Shown here one piece after another: positions 1 to 8,183 of a stretch of 64,000 bases of DNA. The position numbers and the translations under genes were made by a program. Where the stretch lies: NCBI GenBank assembly GCA_963733145.1, contig CAVTCJ010000008.1:186001-250000 (forward strand), given 5' to 3'. The DNA comes from JAHIKV01 sp963733145. GTDB taxonomy: Bacteria; Planctomycetota; Planctomycetia; Pirellulales; Thermoguttaceae. Below the pieces are notes generated by a model that saw nothing but the letters and a program-made list of their open reading frames with translations, was not told the origin of the DNA and ran no database searches. Each line of letters opens with the position of its first letter. Within the stretch, counting starts at the first letter, position 1.

Positions 1-1
1 C

Positions 2-1207
2 CGCCGCGTCGACGAACAGCTCCGCTACCAGACGCGCACGCTGCTGTGCGTTCCCATGCGCGGCCGGTCGGGCGAACTGTTCGGCGCCTTCGAGTTGATC
101 AACAAGCGGGAAGGGACGTTTACCGGAGATGACGAGGAGGCGCTGGGCGAGTTGGCGGCGCACGCGGCCGTGGCCCTGGAAAACGCCCAGGACCGGCAGC
201 AACTGCTCGCCGCCAACCGCAGCATCGCCAAGGAAGCGGCGGAGAAGGTGCTGCTGATCGGCCGAAGTCCCGCCATCGAGGCGCTCCGCTCGATCATCGG
301 CCGCGTGGCCGACACCGATCTGGCCGTGCTGATCCTGGGCGAAAACGGGACGGGCAAGGAAGTCGTCGCCCAATCGATCCATTACCTCAGCCGCCGCCGC
401 GAGCAGCCGTTTGTGGCGGTCAATTGCGCGGCCATCCCCGAGAGCCTGGCCGAAAGCGAACTTTTCGGACACGAGAAGGGGGCCTTCACCGACGCCCGCG
501 AGGCCCGCGCCGGAAAGTTCGAGTTGGCTGCCGGCGGAACCCTCTTCCTCGACGAGATCGGCGATCTAAGCCTCGCCTGTCAGGCAAAGCTGTTGCGGGT
601 GATCGAGGAGCGGGTGTTGGTCCGCGTGGGCGGCTCGATCCCCATTCACACCGACGTGCGATTGCTGGCCGCTACGAATCAGGACCTGGCCGAGATGGTC
701 CGCGGGAAGCGCTTCCGCGAGGACCTCTATTTCCGCCTGAACGTGGTCGCGGTCGAGCTGCCGCCGCTACGGGAACGGGGCGAGGACGTGCTTCTGCTGG
801 TCGAGCATTTCCTGGGCGATTTCTGCCGCCGCGCCCGCCGCAAGACGCCCAAGCTGTCGCCCGCCGCGAAAAAACGCTTGTTGGAGCATCCCTGGCCGGG
901 CAACGTCCGCGAGTTGCGGAACCTTATGGAGCGGCTGGCGTATCTCTCGACCGACGACCGCATCGAGGCCGAGGACCTGGCCTTCATCCTTTCGCCCCGC
1001 GGCCGGTTGCCGGCGGCGGCCGACTTTGACCGGACGTTGGCCGAGGCCACGACGCGATTTCAGCGGGAGCACATCCTCCGGCAGATCAGCCGGAGCGGGG
1101 GGAACATGAGCCTGGCCGCCGACCGCTTGGGCCTGCATCGCTCGAACCTCTACCGAAAAATGCGGCAACTGGAGATGGAAACCGGCTCCTTTCTAAAGCG
1201 CGATTGA
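2..1207 (+). CDS. Sigma-54-dependent activator, GAF-AAA-Fis (5' end outside window)
   Basis: This bacterial enhancer-binding protein would remodel sigma-54 RNA polymerase at -24/-12 promoters. The reading frame is open to the left edge, so the N-terminus, probably an FHA or further GAF sequence, is missing. In order one sees the end of a GAF sensory domain, a central AAA+ domain with Walker A GENGTGKE, the sigma-54 contact loop, Walker B GGTLFLDEIGDL and an R-finger region, then a C-terminal Fis-type helix-turn-helix (AADRLGLHRSNLYRK). The contact loop reads GAFTDA instead of the canonical GAFTGA. The target is unknown and no clear sigma-54 promoter was found in the window. The next gene converges on it about 150 bp downstream. 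Confidence 0.93.
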   Translation, partial: RRVDEQLRYQTRTLLCVPMRGRSGELFGAFELINKREGTFTGDDEEALGELAAHAAVALENAQDRQQLLAANRSIAKEAAEKVLLIGRSPAIEALRSIIGRVADTDLAVLILGENGTGKEVVAQSIHYLSRRREQPFVAVNCAAIPESLAESELFGHEKGAFTDAREARAGKFELAAGGTLFLDEIGDLSLACQAKLLRVIEERVLVRVGGSIPIHTDVRLLAATNQDLAEMVRGKRFREDLYFRLNVVAVELPPLRERGEDVLLLVEHFLGDFCRRARRKTPKLSPAAKKRLLEHPWPGNVRELRNLMERLAYLSTDDRIEAEDLAFILSPRGRLPAAADFDRTLAEATTRFQREHILRQISRSGGNMSLAADRLGLHRSNLYRKMRQLEMETGSFLKRD

Positions 1208-1357
1208 CGGGGAACGCCCGTTAGGGGCTGATGTGGAAACGATTGGGCACTATTACGATAATTGATCTTGTCCGCCCCTCCAACCAAGGGCAAGTGTGTC
1301 CGAACCGGCCGGGAAGTTTGCAGATGCGAAAACGCGGCGGCGATCACCAGGCGGAGA

Positions 1358-2353
1358 TCAAGGCCGGCGCCGGTAGTCGAAGCCGTCAACGCCGAGTTTC
1401 AGCCGAAAGACGGCCTCTTTGGCGGCGACGGTCGTGTACAAATAGCCGCCGTGGAAGTGGCAGTTGGTCGCCCGCGTGCCGCCGGCGCCGTATTGGCGGA
1501 GCAGCTTGCCGGATGGGACATCGACCACGTTGATGACCGCGCCGGTCCACATGGCCACGTAGAGCCGGCCGGCGGAGTCGAAGATCATGCCGTCCGGCAC
1601 GAAGGGACCGCCGATGATCTCGCCTACGGTCTTTTTCGGAAAGTCGATCAACGTGCGGCGGTTTGCCGCGCCGCCGTCGGGCGTCAGATCGTAGATCAGC
1701 ACGCGGTTGTGGCCGCTCTCGGCCAGGCAAAGCCGCTTCTGATCGGGCCTGACCGCCAGGCCATTGGGGAACGCCAGGCCCGTGTCGAGCCTCTTCAGCG
1801 CGCCGGTCTTGGCGTCAATGCGGTAGATCGAGCCGGTCGGCTTCTCGGCGCTGGACGAGCCGGGATCGGAAAAGTAGACGTTGCCGGCCAGATCGAGGGC
1901 CACGTCGTTCGGGGCGTCGAGCGGCTTGGTCTCGAACCGGTCGGCCAGCACTTCGATCTTCGGCTGCTTGCCGTCCGGCTGGGCGGTGATTCGCAGCACG
2001 CGTCCCCCGCCGGCGTCGGCAACGATCAAGCGCCCCTGGGCGTCGATCTTCAGCCCGTTGGCCTGGGCCTTTCGCCCCTCGGCGGGCAGCGGCTTTTGTT
2101 CCCGCAAATCGCAAAAGACCGCGGCGGTCCCGTCCGGCGCGATCCGTCCGATCTTGCCGTTGCCGCGATAGTTGACCACGAACAGGTTCCCCTCGTCGTC
2201 CAGCGCCGGCCCCTCGGCGAACTCGAAGCCCGTGGCGTACAACCCCGGCTTGACCGAGTGCGACGGGGGGAGGTCGGCGGTCCCGCCGGCGCTCTTCCCA
2301 ACAGTGCAGAATAGACAACAAATACCGATCGTAAAATGAACCATTCGGAACAT
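1358..2353 (-). CDS. Exported SMP-30/gluconolactonase-like beta-propeller protein
   Basis: A 331-residue protein with an N-terminal signal-like hydrophobic stretch (residues about 4-20) followed by a six-bladed SMP-30/gluconolactonase/LRE propeller. Typical blade signatures are visible: FAEGPALDDEGNLFV, ANGLKIDAQGRLIVAD, APNDVALDLAGNVYFSDP, FPNGLAVRPDQKRL and PDGMIFDSAGRLYVA. Family members hydrolyse sugar lactones or related esters with one divalent metal; planctomycetes export many of them, presumably for polysaccharide breakdown. The start at 2353 is supported by GGAGAGAG just upstream. It lies 21 bp after the zinc-ribbon gene on the same strand and may be co-transcribed with it. Substrate cannot be read from the sequence. 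Confidence 0.88.
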   Translation of the reverse strand: MFRMVHFTIGICCLFCTVGKSAGGTADLPPSHSVKPGLYATGFEFAEGPALDDEGNLFVVNYRGNGKIGRIAPDGTAAVFCDLREQKPLPAEGRKAQANGLKIDAQGRLIVADAGGGRVLRITAQPDGKQPKIEVLADRFETKPLDAPNDVALDLAGNVYFSDPGSSSAEKPTGSIYRIDAKTGALKRLDTGLAFPNGLAVRPDQKRLCLAESGHNRVLIYDLTPDGGAANRRTLIDFPKKTVGEIIGGPFVPDGMIFDSAGRLYVAMWTGAVINVVDVPSGKLLRQYGAGGTRATNCHFHGGYLYTTVAAKEAVFRLKLGVDGFDYRRRP

Positions 2354-2374
2354 ATTCTCTCTCCGTGCGACTTG

Positions 2375-2743
2375 CTAAAGACCATTCAGTTTTGCATAAA
2401 CGATCAGAGAGATGACAGCAATCCCAAGAATCACCATGATTACGATCGGCGTCCAAACGGCAATCAAACAGCCCAACGGCAATTTCGTTGGCATTGGTTT
2501 CCGCCGAATGGTTTGAGCCATTTTCTGGATGAACGCTTCGTCATAAGAGGGAGGCTCGTCTGCCTTGATCTTGGTGCCGACAACGTGAAGCTCTTCGGTC
2601 GCCATGCAATGCTCTGAAAGAGCAATACTCTTTGCTTGGTCTTCGCACGTTGAAGGCACAAAACCACAATCATGACATGGAGTCAATGCGCCGACCTTTT
2701 TGGCGCCGCAATTGATGCAAATGGCGACTGTCATGTGAGACAC
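2375..2743 (-). CDS. Small zinc-ribbon membrane protein, unknown function
   Basis: A 122-residue protein with an N-terminal four-cysteine zinc ribbon (CINCG at about 8-12 and CHDCG at about 23-27) and one C-terminal transmembrane helix (about 93-117, LGCLIAVWTPIVIMVILGIAV). The middle is hydrophilic. No family is recognised. It begins 9 bp after the PIN-domain toxin and precedes the lactonase on the same strand. The predicted topology puts the zinc ribbon in the cytoplasm with a C-terminal anchor. Start 2743 was kept; an in-frame ATG three codons later is equally possible. Confidence 0.62.
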   Translation of the reverse strand: MSHMTVAICINCGAKKVGALTPCHDCGFVPSTCEDQAKSIALSEHCMATEELHVVGTKIKADEPPSYDEAFIQKMAQTIRRKPMPTKLPLGCLIAVWTPIVIMVILGIAVISLIVYAKLNGL

Positions 2744-2752
2744 TGCACTCCA

Positions 2753-3139
2753 TCACCAAAGCCGTCGTAAGCCGTAAAGATCGAAAACCACATCAGCGCT
2801 GACCAGCATGGCGTTTTCCGTCCGAGCTTGCGCTGCAAGCAGTCGATCAAAGGGGTCGCGGTGATGGCTGGGGAGCGCGATCAGGGCGTCGGCACACTCG
2901 ACAGTGATCGGCAAAACCACAAGCCCCAATTCGGCGATTGCTTGCGACATCCAATTACGAAAGGGCAGAGACAATGCCAGTTTTTTCAGGCCAACTTTGA
3001 TGGCAATTTCCCAGATCGTGCCGGCGCTGAGAAACAGATCGTTCGCGGGATTCTCCAATCCACCGGCCGCTTTCGGACTCAAACGCGATGGATCGTCCAT
3101 CGCCCAAATCAACGCATGCGAGTCCAGCAGTAATCTCAT
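2753..3139 (-). CDS. vapC: PIN-domain toxin, VapC family
   Basis: A 128-residue PIN-domain ribonuclease of a type II toxin-antitoxin pair. The N-terminal motif LLLDSHALIWAM carries the first catalytic Asp. The conserved Glu lies in AGTIWEIAIKVGLKK, and the C-terminal acidic residues lie in HHRDPFDRLLAAQA and LVSAD. This is the YhfE/PIN_Smg6-like subgroup, usually paired with Phd-type antitoxins. Its ATG overlaps the antitoxin stop by four bases (ATGA), the usual coupled arrangement. All key residues are present, so it looks intact. Confidence 0.9.
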   Translation of the reverse strand: MRLLLDSHALIWAMDDPSRLSPKAAGGLENPANDLFLSAGTIWEIAIKVGLKKLALSLPFRNWMSQAIAELGLVVLPITVECADALIALPSHHRDPFDRLLAAQARTENAMLVSADVVFDLYGLRRLW

Positions 3140-3366
3140 TGCATGTATTCCCGAAAATCCTCCAGAGGAGCGTCAAAATCCGGGGCCATGTAGGTGACTG
3201 TGCCTCGCATGCTTCCCAGTTTTCGCCGTGCCGGTTGGGATTGCATCGGAACAAGCTGAGCGACCGGCAAATCGTTTTCGGTGATCGTCACCTGCTCGCC
3301 CGGCGCGAGGGCGTGGATCAACTCGGGCAGTTTTGCCTGAACTTCGTTAAGAGGCATGGCAGACAT
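3136..3366 (-). CDS. Phd/YefM-type antitoxin
   Basis: A 76-residue antitoxin partner of the downstream PIN toxin. The N-terminal half (MSAMPLNEVQAKLPELIHAL...GEQVTITENDLPVAQLVP) is the Phd/YefM DNA-binding fold. The C-terminal tail (APDFDAPLEDFREYMQ) is the usual acidic toxin-neutralising segment. I chose the start at 3366 over a longer reading frame because GAGGAG sits 10 bases upstream and homology begins there. Autoregulation by the toxin-antitoxin complex is typical of the family; no operator was identified. Confidence 0.88.
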   Translation of the reverse strand: MSAMPLNEVQAKLPELIHALAPGEQVTITENDLPVAQLVPMQSQPARRKLGSMRGTVTYMAPDFDAPLEDFREYMQ

Positions 3367-3518
3367 AAGAAACGGCTCCTCGATCCTACCCGCCCCTATT
3401 ATGGCGTATTGGGTTGGGGAGTCAAGAGTAGGTTGGAACACCATCGGTGAATTGCCTGGCATCGGCATCTCGTGTAAAATACGGAAAAGCATCATCGGCG
3501 TGAAAGGAAGGTGCAATA

Positions 3519-3743
3519 ATGGATATTATGGATATTACGTTGTCACCGGAACAACAGCAGGTCCTTGATCAATCGGCAGGCCATCTGATCCACGTCACGG
3601 ATCCACGCACCCGGGCCTCGTATCTGCTCGTTCCAGCGGAACAATATGAGAATATCCGCGAAGCACTCGATGAGGAGCGTGTACAGAAAGCGGTTCATGC
3701 CTCGGGGATGAAAAACGCCGCAGCCCGCGGTAATTGTTCGTAG
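3519..3743 (+). CDS. Possible orphan antitoxin whose 3' end lies in a REP palindrome
   Basis: A 74-residue reading frame with AAGGAAGG eight bases before its ATG. The sequence (SAGHLIHVTDPRTRASYLLVPAEQYENIREALDEERVQKAVHASG) resembles small antitoxins that accompany PemK/MazF-type toxins, but no toxin follows. The last residues and the TAG stop are supplied by the first REP palindrome (3736-3759), so the original 3' end has probably been replaced. It is divergent from the Phd-type antitoxin with about 150 bp between them. Family assignment is by sequence feel only. Confidence 0.5.
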   Translation: MDIMDITLSPEQQQVLDQSAGHLIHVTDPRTRASYLLVPAEQYENIREALDEERVQKAVHASGMKNAAARGNCS

Positions 3744-3898
3744 TCCCGCCTTCAGGCGGATGAGCTTGTTCGATCGTTCGTAGTCCCGCCTTTGGCTTGA
3801 ATCCGTGCTTCCATAATGTGTGAGAATCGCTAAGACCTCAAGGTTGTGGAAGATGCGACAATTGGTACAATACACCGTCTGAAGGCGGAACTACGAAC
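3736..3898. repeat. Left REP cluster of the RAYT (three palindromes)
   Basis: Three related copies of a short palindrome with core CCGCC-TTCA-GGCGG and flank GTTCGTAGT lie at 3736-3759 (complete), 3776-3800 (degenerate right half) and 3875-3898 (inverted). They match the copies on the other side of the transposase gene. The flank-plus-hairpin layout is that of REP sequences mobilised by RAYT proteins. Confidence 0.88.
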
Positions 3899-3930
3899 GG
3901 GGTGGACATCCAAGCTAAATCGTTCCATCC

Positions 3931-4524
3931 ATGTACGAATACAGGAAATTGACCGCCGAACAAAGAGCGGCGATCGTTGCCGAACGAATTCAGCGCGGCT
4001 ATCCCTGGCATGGACCGCCGCATCTGGAGTCGCCCGGCGAGTATAGTATCGTTACGGGGTCATGCTTCGAGCATCGGCCTATCTTATCCACGCCGGAACG
4101 ATTGCAATGGTTAGAAGAGCGATTGTTGTCCACGATAAATACACTAGAGACTCCCTGTGCCGCATGGGTCGTTTTGCCCACCCATTATCATATACTCGCT
4201 CAGATCGCCGACATGAATAATTTCTCCCGCCGCATCGGTGCGCTTCATGGAAGAACCTCTTTCGAGATGAATCGCATCGACAATACTCGTGGACGCCGAG
4301 TATGGTATCGCTGTATGGATCGCTGCATGCGCTCCGAGGCGCATTACTACACTACACTGAACTACATCCACAACAATCCGGTCAAGCACGGCTACGCGAT
4401 AAAATGGACGGATTGGCCGTACTCAAGCGTCCACTGGTATTTAGCAACCAAGGGACGCGAGTGGCTTGTGGATGTATGGCGGAACTATCCCGTATTGAAC
4501 TACGGGCAGAAGTGGGACGTATGA
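3931..4524 (+). CDS. REP-associated tyrosine transposase (RAYT, IS200-like)
   Basis: A 197-residue single-copy transposase-like protein of the Y1_Tnp/IS200 superfamily. It has the beta-strand entry YSIVTGSCFEHRPIL, the metal-binding HUH-type motif as THYHIL (consensus PNHxHLL), and the C-terminal helix ALNYIHNNPVKHG-like signature (HYYTTLNYIHNNPVKHG), which contains the nucleophilic tyrosine region. RAYTs cut and join REP hairpins and are domesticated, not IS-like. Here the gene is bracketed by six REP-like palindromes, which supports this class over a conventional IS200. No Shine-Dalgarno is evident. Length is normal, so it could be active. Confidence 0.9.
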   Translation: MYEYRKLTAEQRAAIVAERIQRGYPWHGPPHLESPGEYSIVTGSCFEHRPILSTPERLQWLEERLLSTINTLETPCAAWVVLPTHYHILAQIADMNNFSRRIGALHGRTSFEMNRIDNTRGRRVWYRCMDRCMRSEAHYYTTLNYIHNNPVKHGYAIKWTDWPYSSVHWYLATKGREWLVDVWRNYPVLNYGQKWDV

Positions 4525-4548
4525 TCAAACGGTTTCGCGGTTTACCAT

Positions 4549-4660
4549 GTTCGTAGTCCCGCCTTCAGGCGGCATAAAGACGAACACCGTGCCGCCTAAA
4601 GGCGGAACTACAAACGAAACTGAATATCAAACATTCGCCGCCTGAAGGCGGAACTACGAG
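4549..4660. repeat. Right REP cluster of the RAYT (three palindromes)
   Basis: Copies at 4549-4572 (direct), 4592-4615 (inverted) and 4638-4660 (inverted) share the core CCGCC-TTCA/TAAA/TGAA-GGCGG and the GTAGTT flank with the left cluster. The direct and inverted copies form BIME-like pairs immediately after the RAYT and before the end of the hydrogenase operon. Confidence 0.88.
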
Positions 4661-4665
4661 CGCCG

Positions 4666-6129
4666 CTACACGTACTGCGCCAGCCGCTCGACCACCGCCC
4701 CTTGCGGATCGCGGATGCGGACTTCCAGCGGCATCTGGCCGGGCAGGCTGTGGGTGGCACAGCCGAAGCAGGGGTCGTAGGCGCGGAAGGCCATCTCGAC
4801 CATGTTCAGCAACCCCTCGCTGACCTGGCCCTTGTGGATCAGGCCCTGGGCGGCCTTTTTCACCGACATGCAGATCGGGGCGTTGTTGTTCGTCGTGCCC
4901 ACGATCAGGTTGACCTTCGTCAGAATGCCGCGCTCGTCGGTCGTGTAATGATGGGTCAGCGTGCCCCGCGGGGCCTCGACGCAGCCCACGCCCTCGGTCG
5001 GCGTCTTGGTCGGCAAAACGCGATATTCCTTGCCGGTGATCTCGGGATCGGTGGCCAGTTCGACCCAGCGCTCGGTGGCGTAGAGCAACTCGATCAGCCG
5101 CGCCCAGTGAGTGGCCAGGGTGTGGTTGACCGGCTTGCCGCCGAGGGTTTCGTACATCTTGTTGTACTCGGCCTCGGCCAGCGGCGTGGCCATGCCGTCG
5201 GCGGCATTGCAACGCGACAGCGGCGTGGCCTTGTACACGCCCGAGTCCTCGCCGTCGACGAATCCCTTCCAGCCGATCTGCTTGAGGTAGGGGAACTTCA
5301 AGTAGCTCCAGGGCTCGACGCGCTCGGCGACGTACTCGCGGTACTGCGAGCAATCGTACTTGGCGTGTTCCTTGCCCGAGGGGCTGGTGACGCGGATCGC
5401 GCCGTCGTAGAAGTTGGTTTTGTTGTTGGCGTCGACCATGCCCATGTTGTAGGTCTTGTGGACGTAGACGTCGCCGGTGATGATTTTCAGGTAGTCGCTG
5501 TTGCCGAGCACGAGGTCGGCGAAGAGTTTCAGCGAGAACTTGGCGAACTCGATGGCCTCGCGTCCGCGGTCCTCGATCTCCTTGCGCTGCTCTTCGTTGA
5601 TACCGCGGCTGACGCCGCCGGGCAGGCCCCAGTTCGGGTGTACGCGGCGGCCGGCCATCATCTGGATCAAGGCGTGGCCGTCGTGCCGCATCTTCAGCAC
5701 GTGCTTGGCCACGTCCATGCCCACCTTGGCCACCACGCCGAGGATGTTGCGTTCGGCGGGCGGGGCCGTCGGGCCGACGACGAAGTCCGGTCCGGCCAGG
5801 GCGTAAAAATGCGTCGTATGGTCGGTGGCGTAGAAGATGCTGTAGAACAACTCGCGGAGTTTCTTCGCCGTGGGCGGCGGATCGACGTGGAACACCGCGT
5901 CCAGCGCCTTGGTGGCCGCCATGTGATGGGCCTCCGGGCAGACGCCGCAGATCCGCGAGGTCAGGTTCGGCATGTCCTCGGCCGGCCGGCCGACGCAGAA
6001 CTGCTCGAAGCCGCGGAGCTCGGGGATTTGCAGATAGGCGTTGGCCACTTCCCCCTGCTCGTCGAGGAAGATGTCGATTTTGCCGTGGCCTTCCAGCCGG
6101 GTGATGGGATCGATGGATATGCGTTTCAT
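4666..6129 (-). CDS. mvhA: [NiFe]-hydrogenase large subunit, group 3c MvhA type
   Basis: A 487-residue catalytic subunit that carries the Ni-Fe(CN)2CO centre and would oxidise or evolve H2. The N-terminal L1 motif RICGVCPEAH (Cys61, Cys64) and the C-terminal L2 motif DPCFGCATH supply the four cysteine ligands. The sequence continues about 24 residues after the L2 His (SLPGQMPLEVRIRDPQG), as in soluble group 3 enzymes. I preferred the start at 6129 because GGAG lies about nine bases upstream and homology begins at MKRISIDPITRLEGHG. It is the last gene of hdrCBA-mvhDGA. No maturation protease or hyp genes are in the window. Confidence 0.95.
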   Translation of the reverse strand: MKRISIDPITRLEGHGKIDIFLDEQGEVANAYLQIPELRGFEQFCVGRPAEDMPNLTSRICGVCPEAHHMAATKALDAVFHVDPPPTAKKLRELFYSIFYATDHTTHFYALAGPDFVVGPTAPPAERNILGVVAKVGMDVAKHVLKMRHDGHALIQMMAGRRVHPNWGLPGGVSRGINEEQRKEIEDRGREAIEFAKFSLKLFADLVLGNSDYLKIITGDVYVHKTYNMGMVDANNKTNFYDGAIRVTSPSGKEHAKYDCSQYREYVAERVEPWSYLKFPYLKQIGWKGFVDGEDSGVYKATPLSRCNAADGMATPLAEAEYNKMYETLGGKPVNHTLATHWARLIELLYATERWVELATDPEITGKEYRVLPTKTPTEGVGCVEAPRGTLTHHYTTDERGILTKVNLIVGTTNNNAPICMSVKKAAQGLIHKGQVSEGLLNMVEMAFRAYDPCFGCATHSLPGQMPLEVRIRDPQGAVVERLAQYV

Positions 6130-6265
6130 CGTGAGAAACTCCAGGGCCGCCGTGCCGACGACCGCTAAGGACGTGGATTGCAAATCGATAATTGGATAAT
6201 TTCGCGGAAAGATCGAATTCCCGCTCTACAATTTGCCACTTTACACTTTTCAATTTGCAATTCAT

Positions 6266-6407
6266 CTCGTTCCCATGCTCCGTATGGGAACCGCAATGCC
6301 CCGACGCTCTGCGTCCGCGGTTGATCTTGTCATTACACGCGGTTGCTCCACACTCCGCGACGCGGAGCGTCGCCACAGCCCGTTCCCATGTGGAGCATGG
6401 GAACGAG
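6266..6407. repeat. 142-bp palindromic element with 16-bp perfect terminal inverted repeats
   Basis: The ends ctcgttcccatgctcc (6266-6281) and ggagcatgggaacgag (6392-6407) are exact reverse complements. An inner inverted pair (gacgctctgcgtccgcg / cgcgacgcggagcgtc) is nested between them. It fills the gap between mvhG and mvhA. No gene is seen in 6130-6588. Confidence 0.85.
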
Positions 6408-6563
6408 GATAACTCAGTTCGCTTTCTGTTGAGGCCCATAAATGGGCCTGACAGTTCAATAGTATCGTTGCTCTCCTAACCCGGCGTAAACGCCGGGCCT
6501 AGTACCGCTTCGCGGACAAGGGGCGTAAACGCCCCTGATCTCCAAGCCGGCACTACCCCTCTG

Positions 6564-7568
<1,005 letters not shown>

Positions 7569-7572
<4 letters not shown>

Positions 7573-8066
7573 GCGGGCACCTCCATCGCCTCTTCGTGCT
7601 CTTTGACAATATCATCGAGGGCCTTCCGCCGCTGGCCGTTCTCGGCCCAGTTTTGCGGCCAGCGGAGCGGGCCGAGCCGGCGGACGTCGGTCACCAGCTT
7701 GTCGATCGCCGCGGCCAACTGCTGGCCCTCGGCGGCCGAGGCCCAAACCAATTGAACGCGGTCCGGCTCGACGCCCATCGCCGCCAGGGTGTGCTTGAGC
7801 ATGGCGAAGCGGCGCATGGCCTTATAGTTTTGACTGACGTAGTGACATTCGCCCGGATGGCAGCCGGCGATCATCACGCCGTCGGCGCCGTCGGCCAGGG
7901 CCTTCAGCACAAAGGTCGGATCGACCCGGCCGCTGCACATCACGCGGATGATCCGCACGTTGGGCGGATACTTGATCCGCGCCGAGCCGGCCAGGTCCGC
8001 CGCCCGGTACGAACACCAGTTGCAGAGAAAGCCCACGATTTTCGGTTCAAAGTTTTCGTTTGGCAT
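7569..8066 (-). CDS. mvhD: Hydrogenase/HdrA adaptor subunit, MvhD type
   Basis: A 165-residue [2Fe-2S] protein that in the MvhADG-HdrABC complex connects the hydrogenase to HdrA. The N-terminal motif FLCNWCSYRAADLAG, then RVMCSGRVDP and AGCHPGECHY, give the five conserved cysteines of the FlpD/MvhD family. The C-terminal extension (about 25 residues, charged) is slightly longer than usual. It overlaps mvhG by ATGA. The gap to hdrA contains only a palindromic element. Confidence 0.93.
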
Positions 8067-8078
8067 GTTAACCAGTTG

Positions 8079-8178
8079 TTGGTGGCTAGTGGTCAGTGGC
8101 TAGTGGATCAAAAATACTCATTGCGGCCGGGCTTGAAAATTCATCACTAGCCACTAGCCACTAACCACTAGCCACCAA
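8079..8178. repeat. Palindromic element between mvhD and hdrA
   Basis: The arms ttggtggctagtgg (8079-8092) and ccactagccaccaa (8165-8178) are perfect reverse complements and extend with further ACTAGCC units. The right arm abuts the hdrA stop. It may form a large mRNA hairpin within the operon. Confidence 0.85.
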
Positions 8179-8183
8179 TGTTT

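Noticed and set aside
1262..2314. A long plus-strand reading frame opposite the SMP-30 gene
   Set aside because: It is the antisense of a clearly conserved propeller protein and has no family resemblance; long antisense frames are expected at this GC content.
3931..4524. A complete IS200/IS605 insertion sequence
   Set aside because: There is no TnpB partner and no distinct left and right ends, and the flanking hairpins are multiple REP-like copies in both orientations, which fits a RAYT instead.
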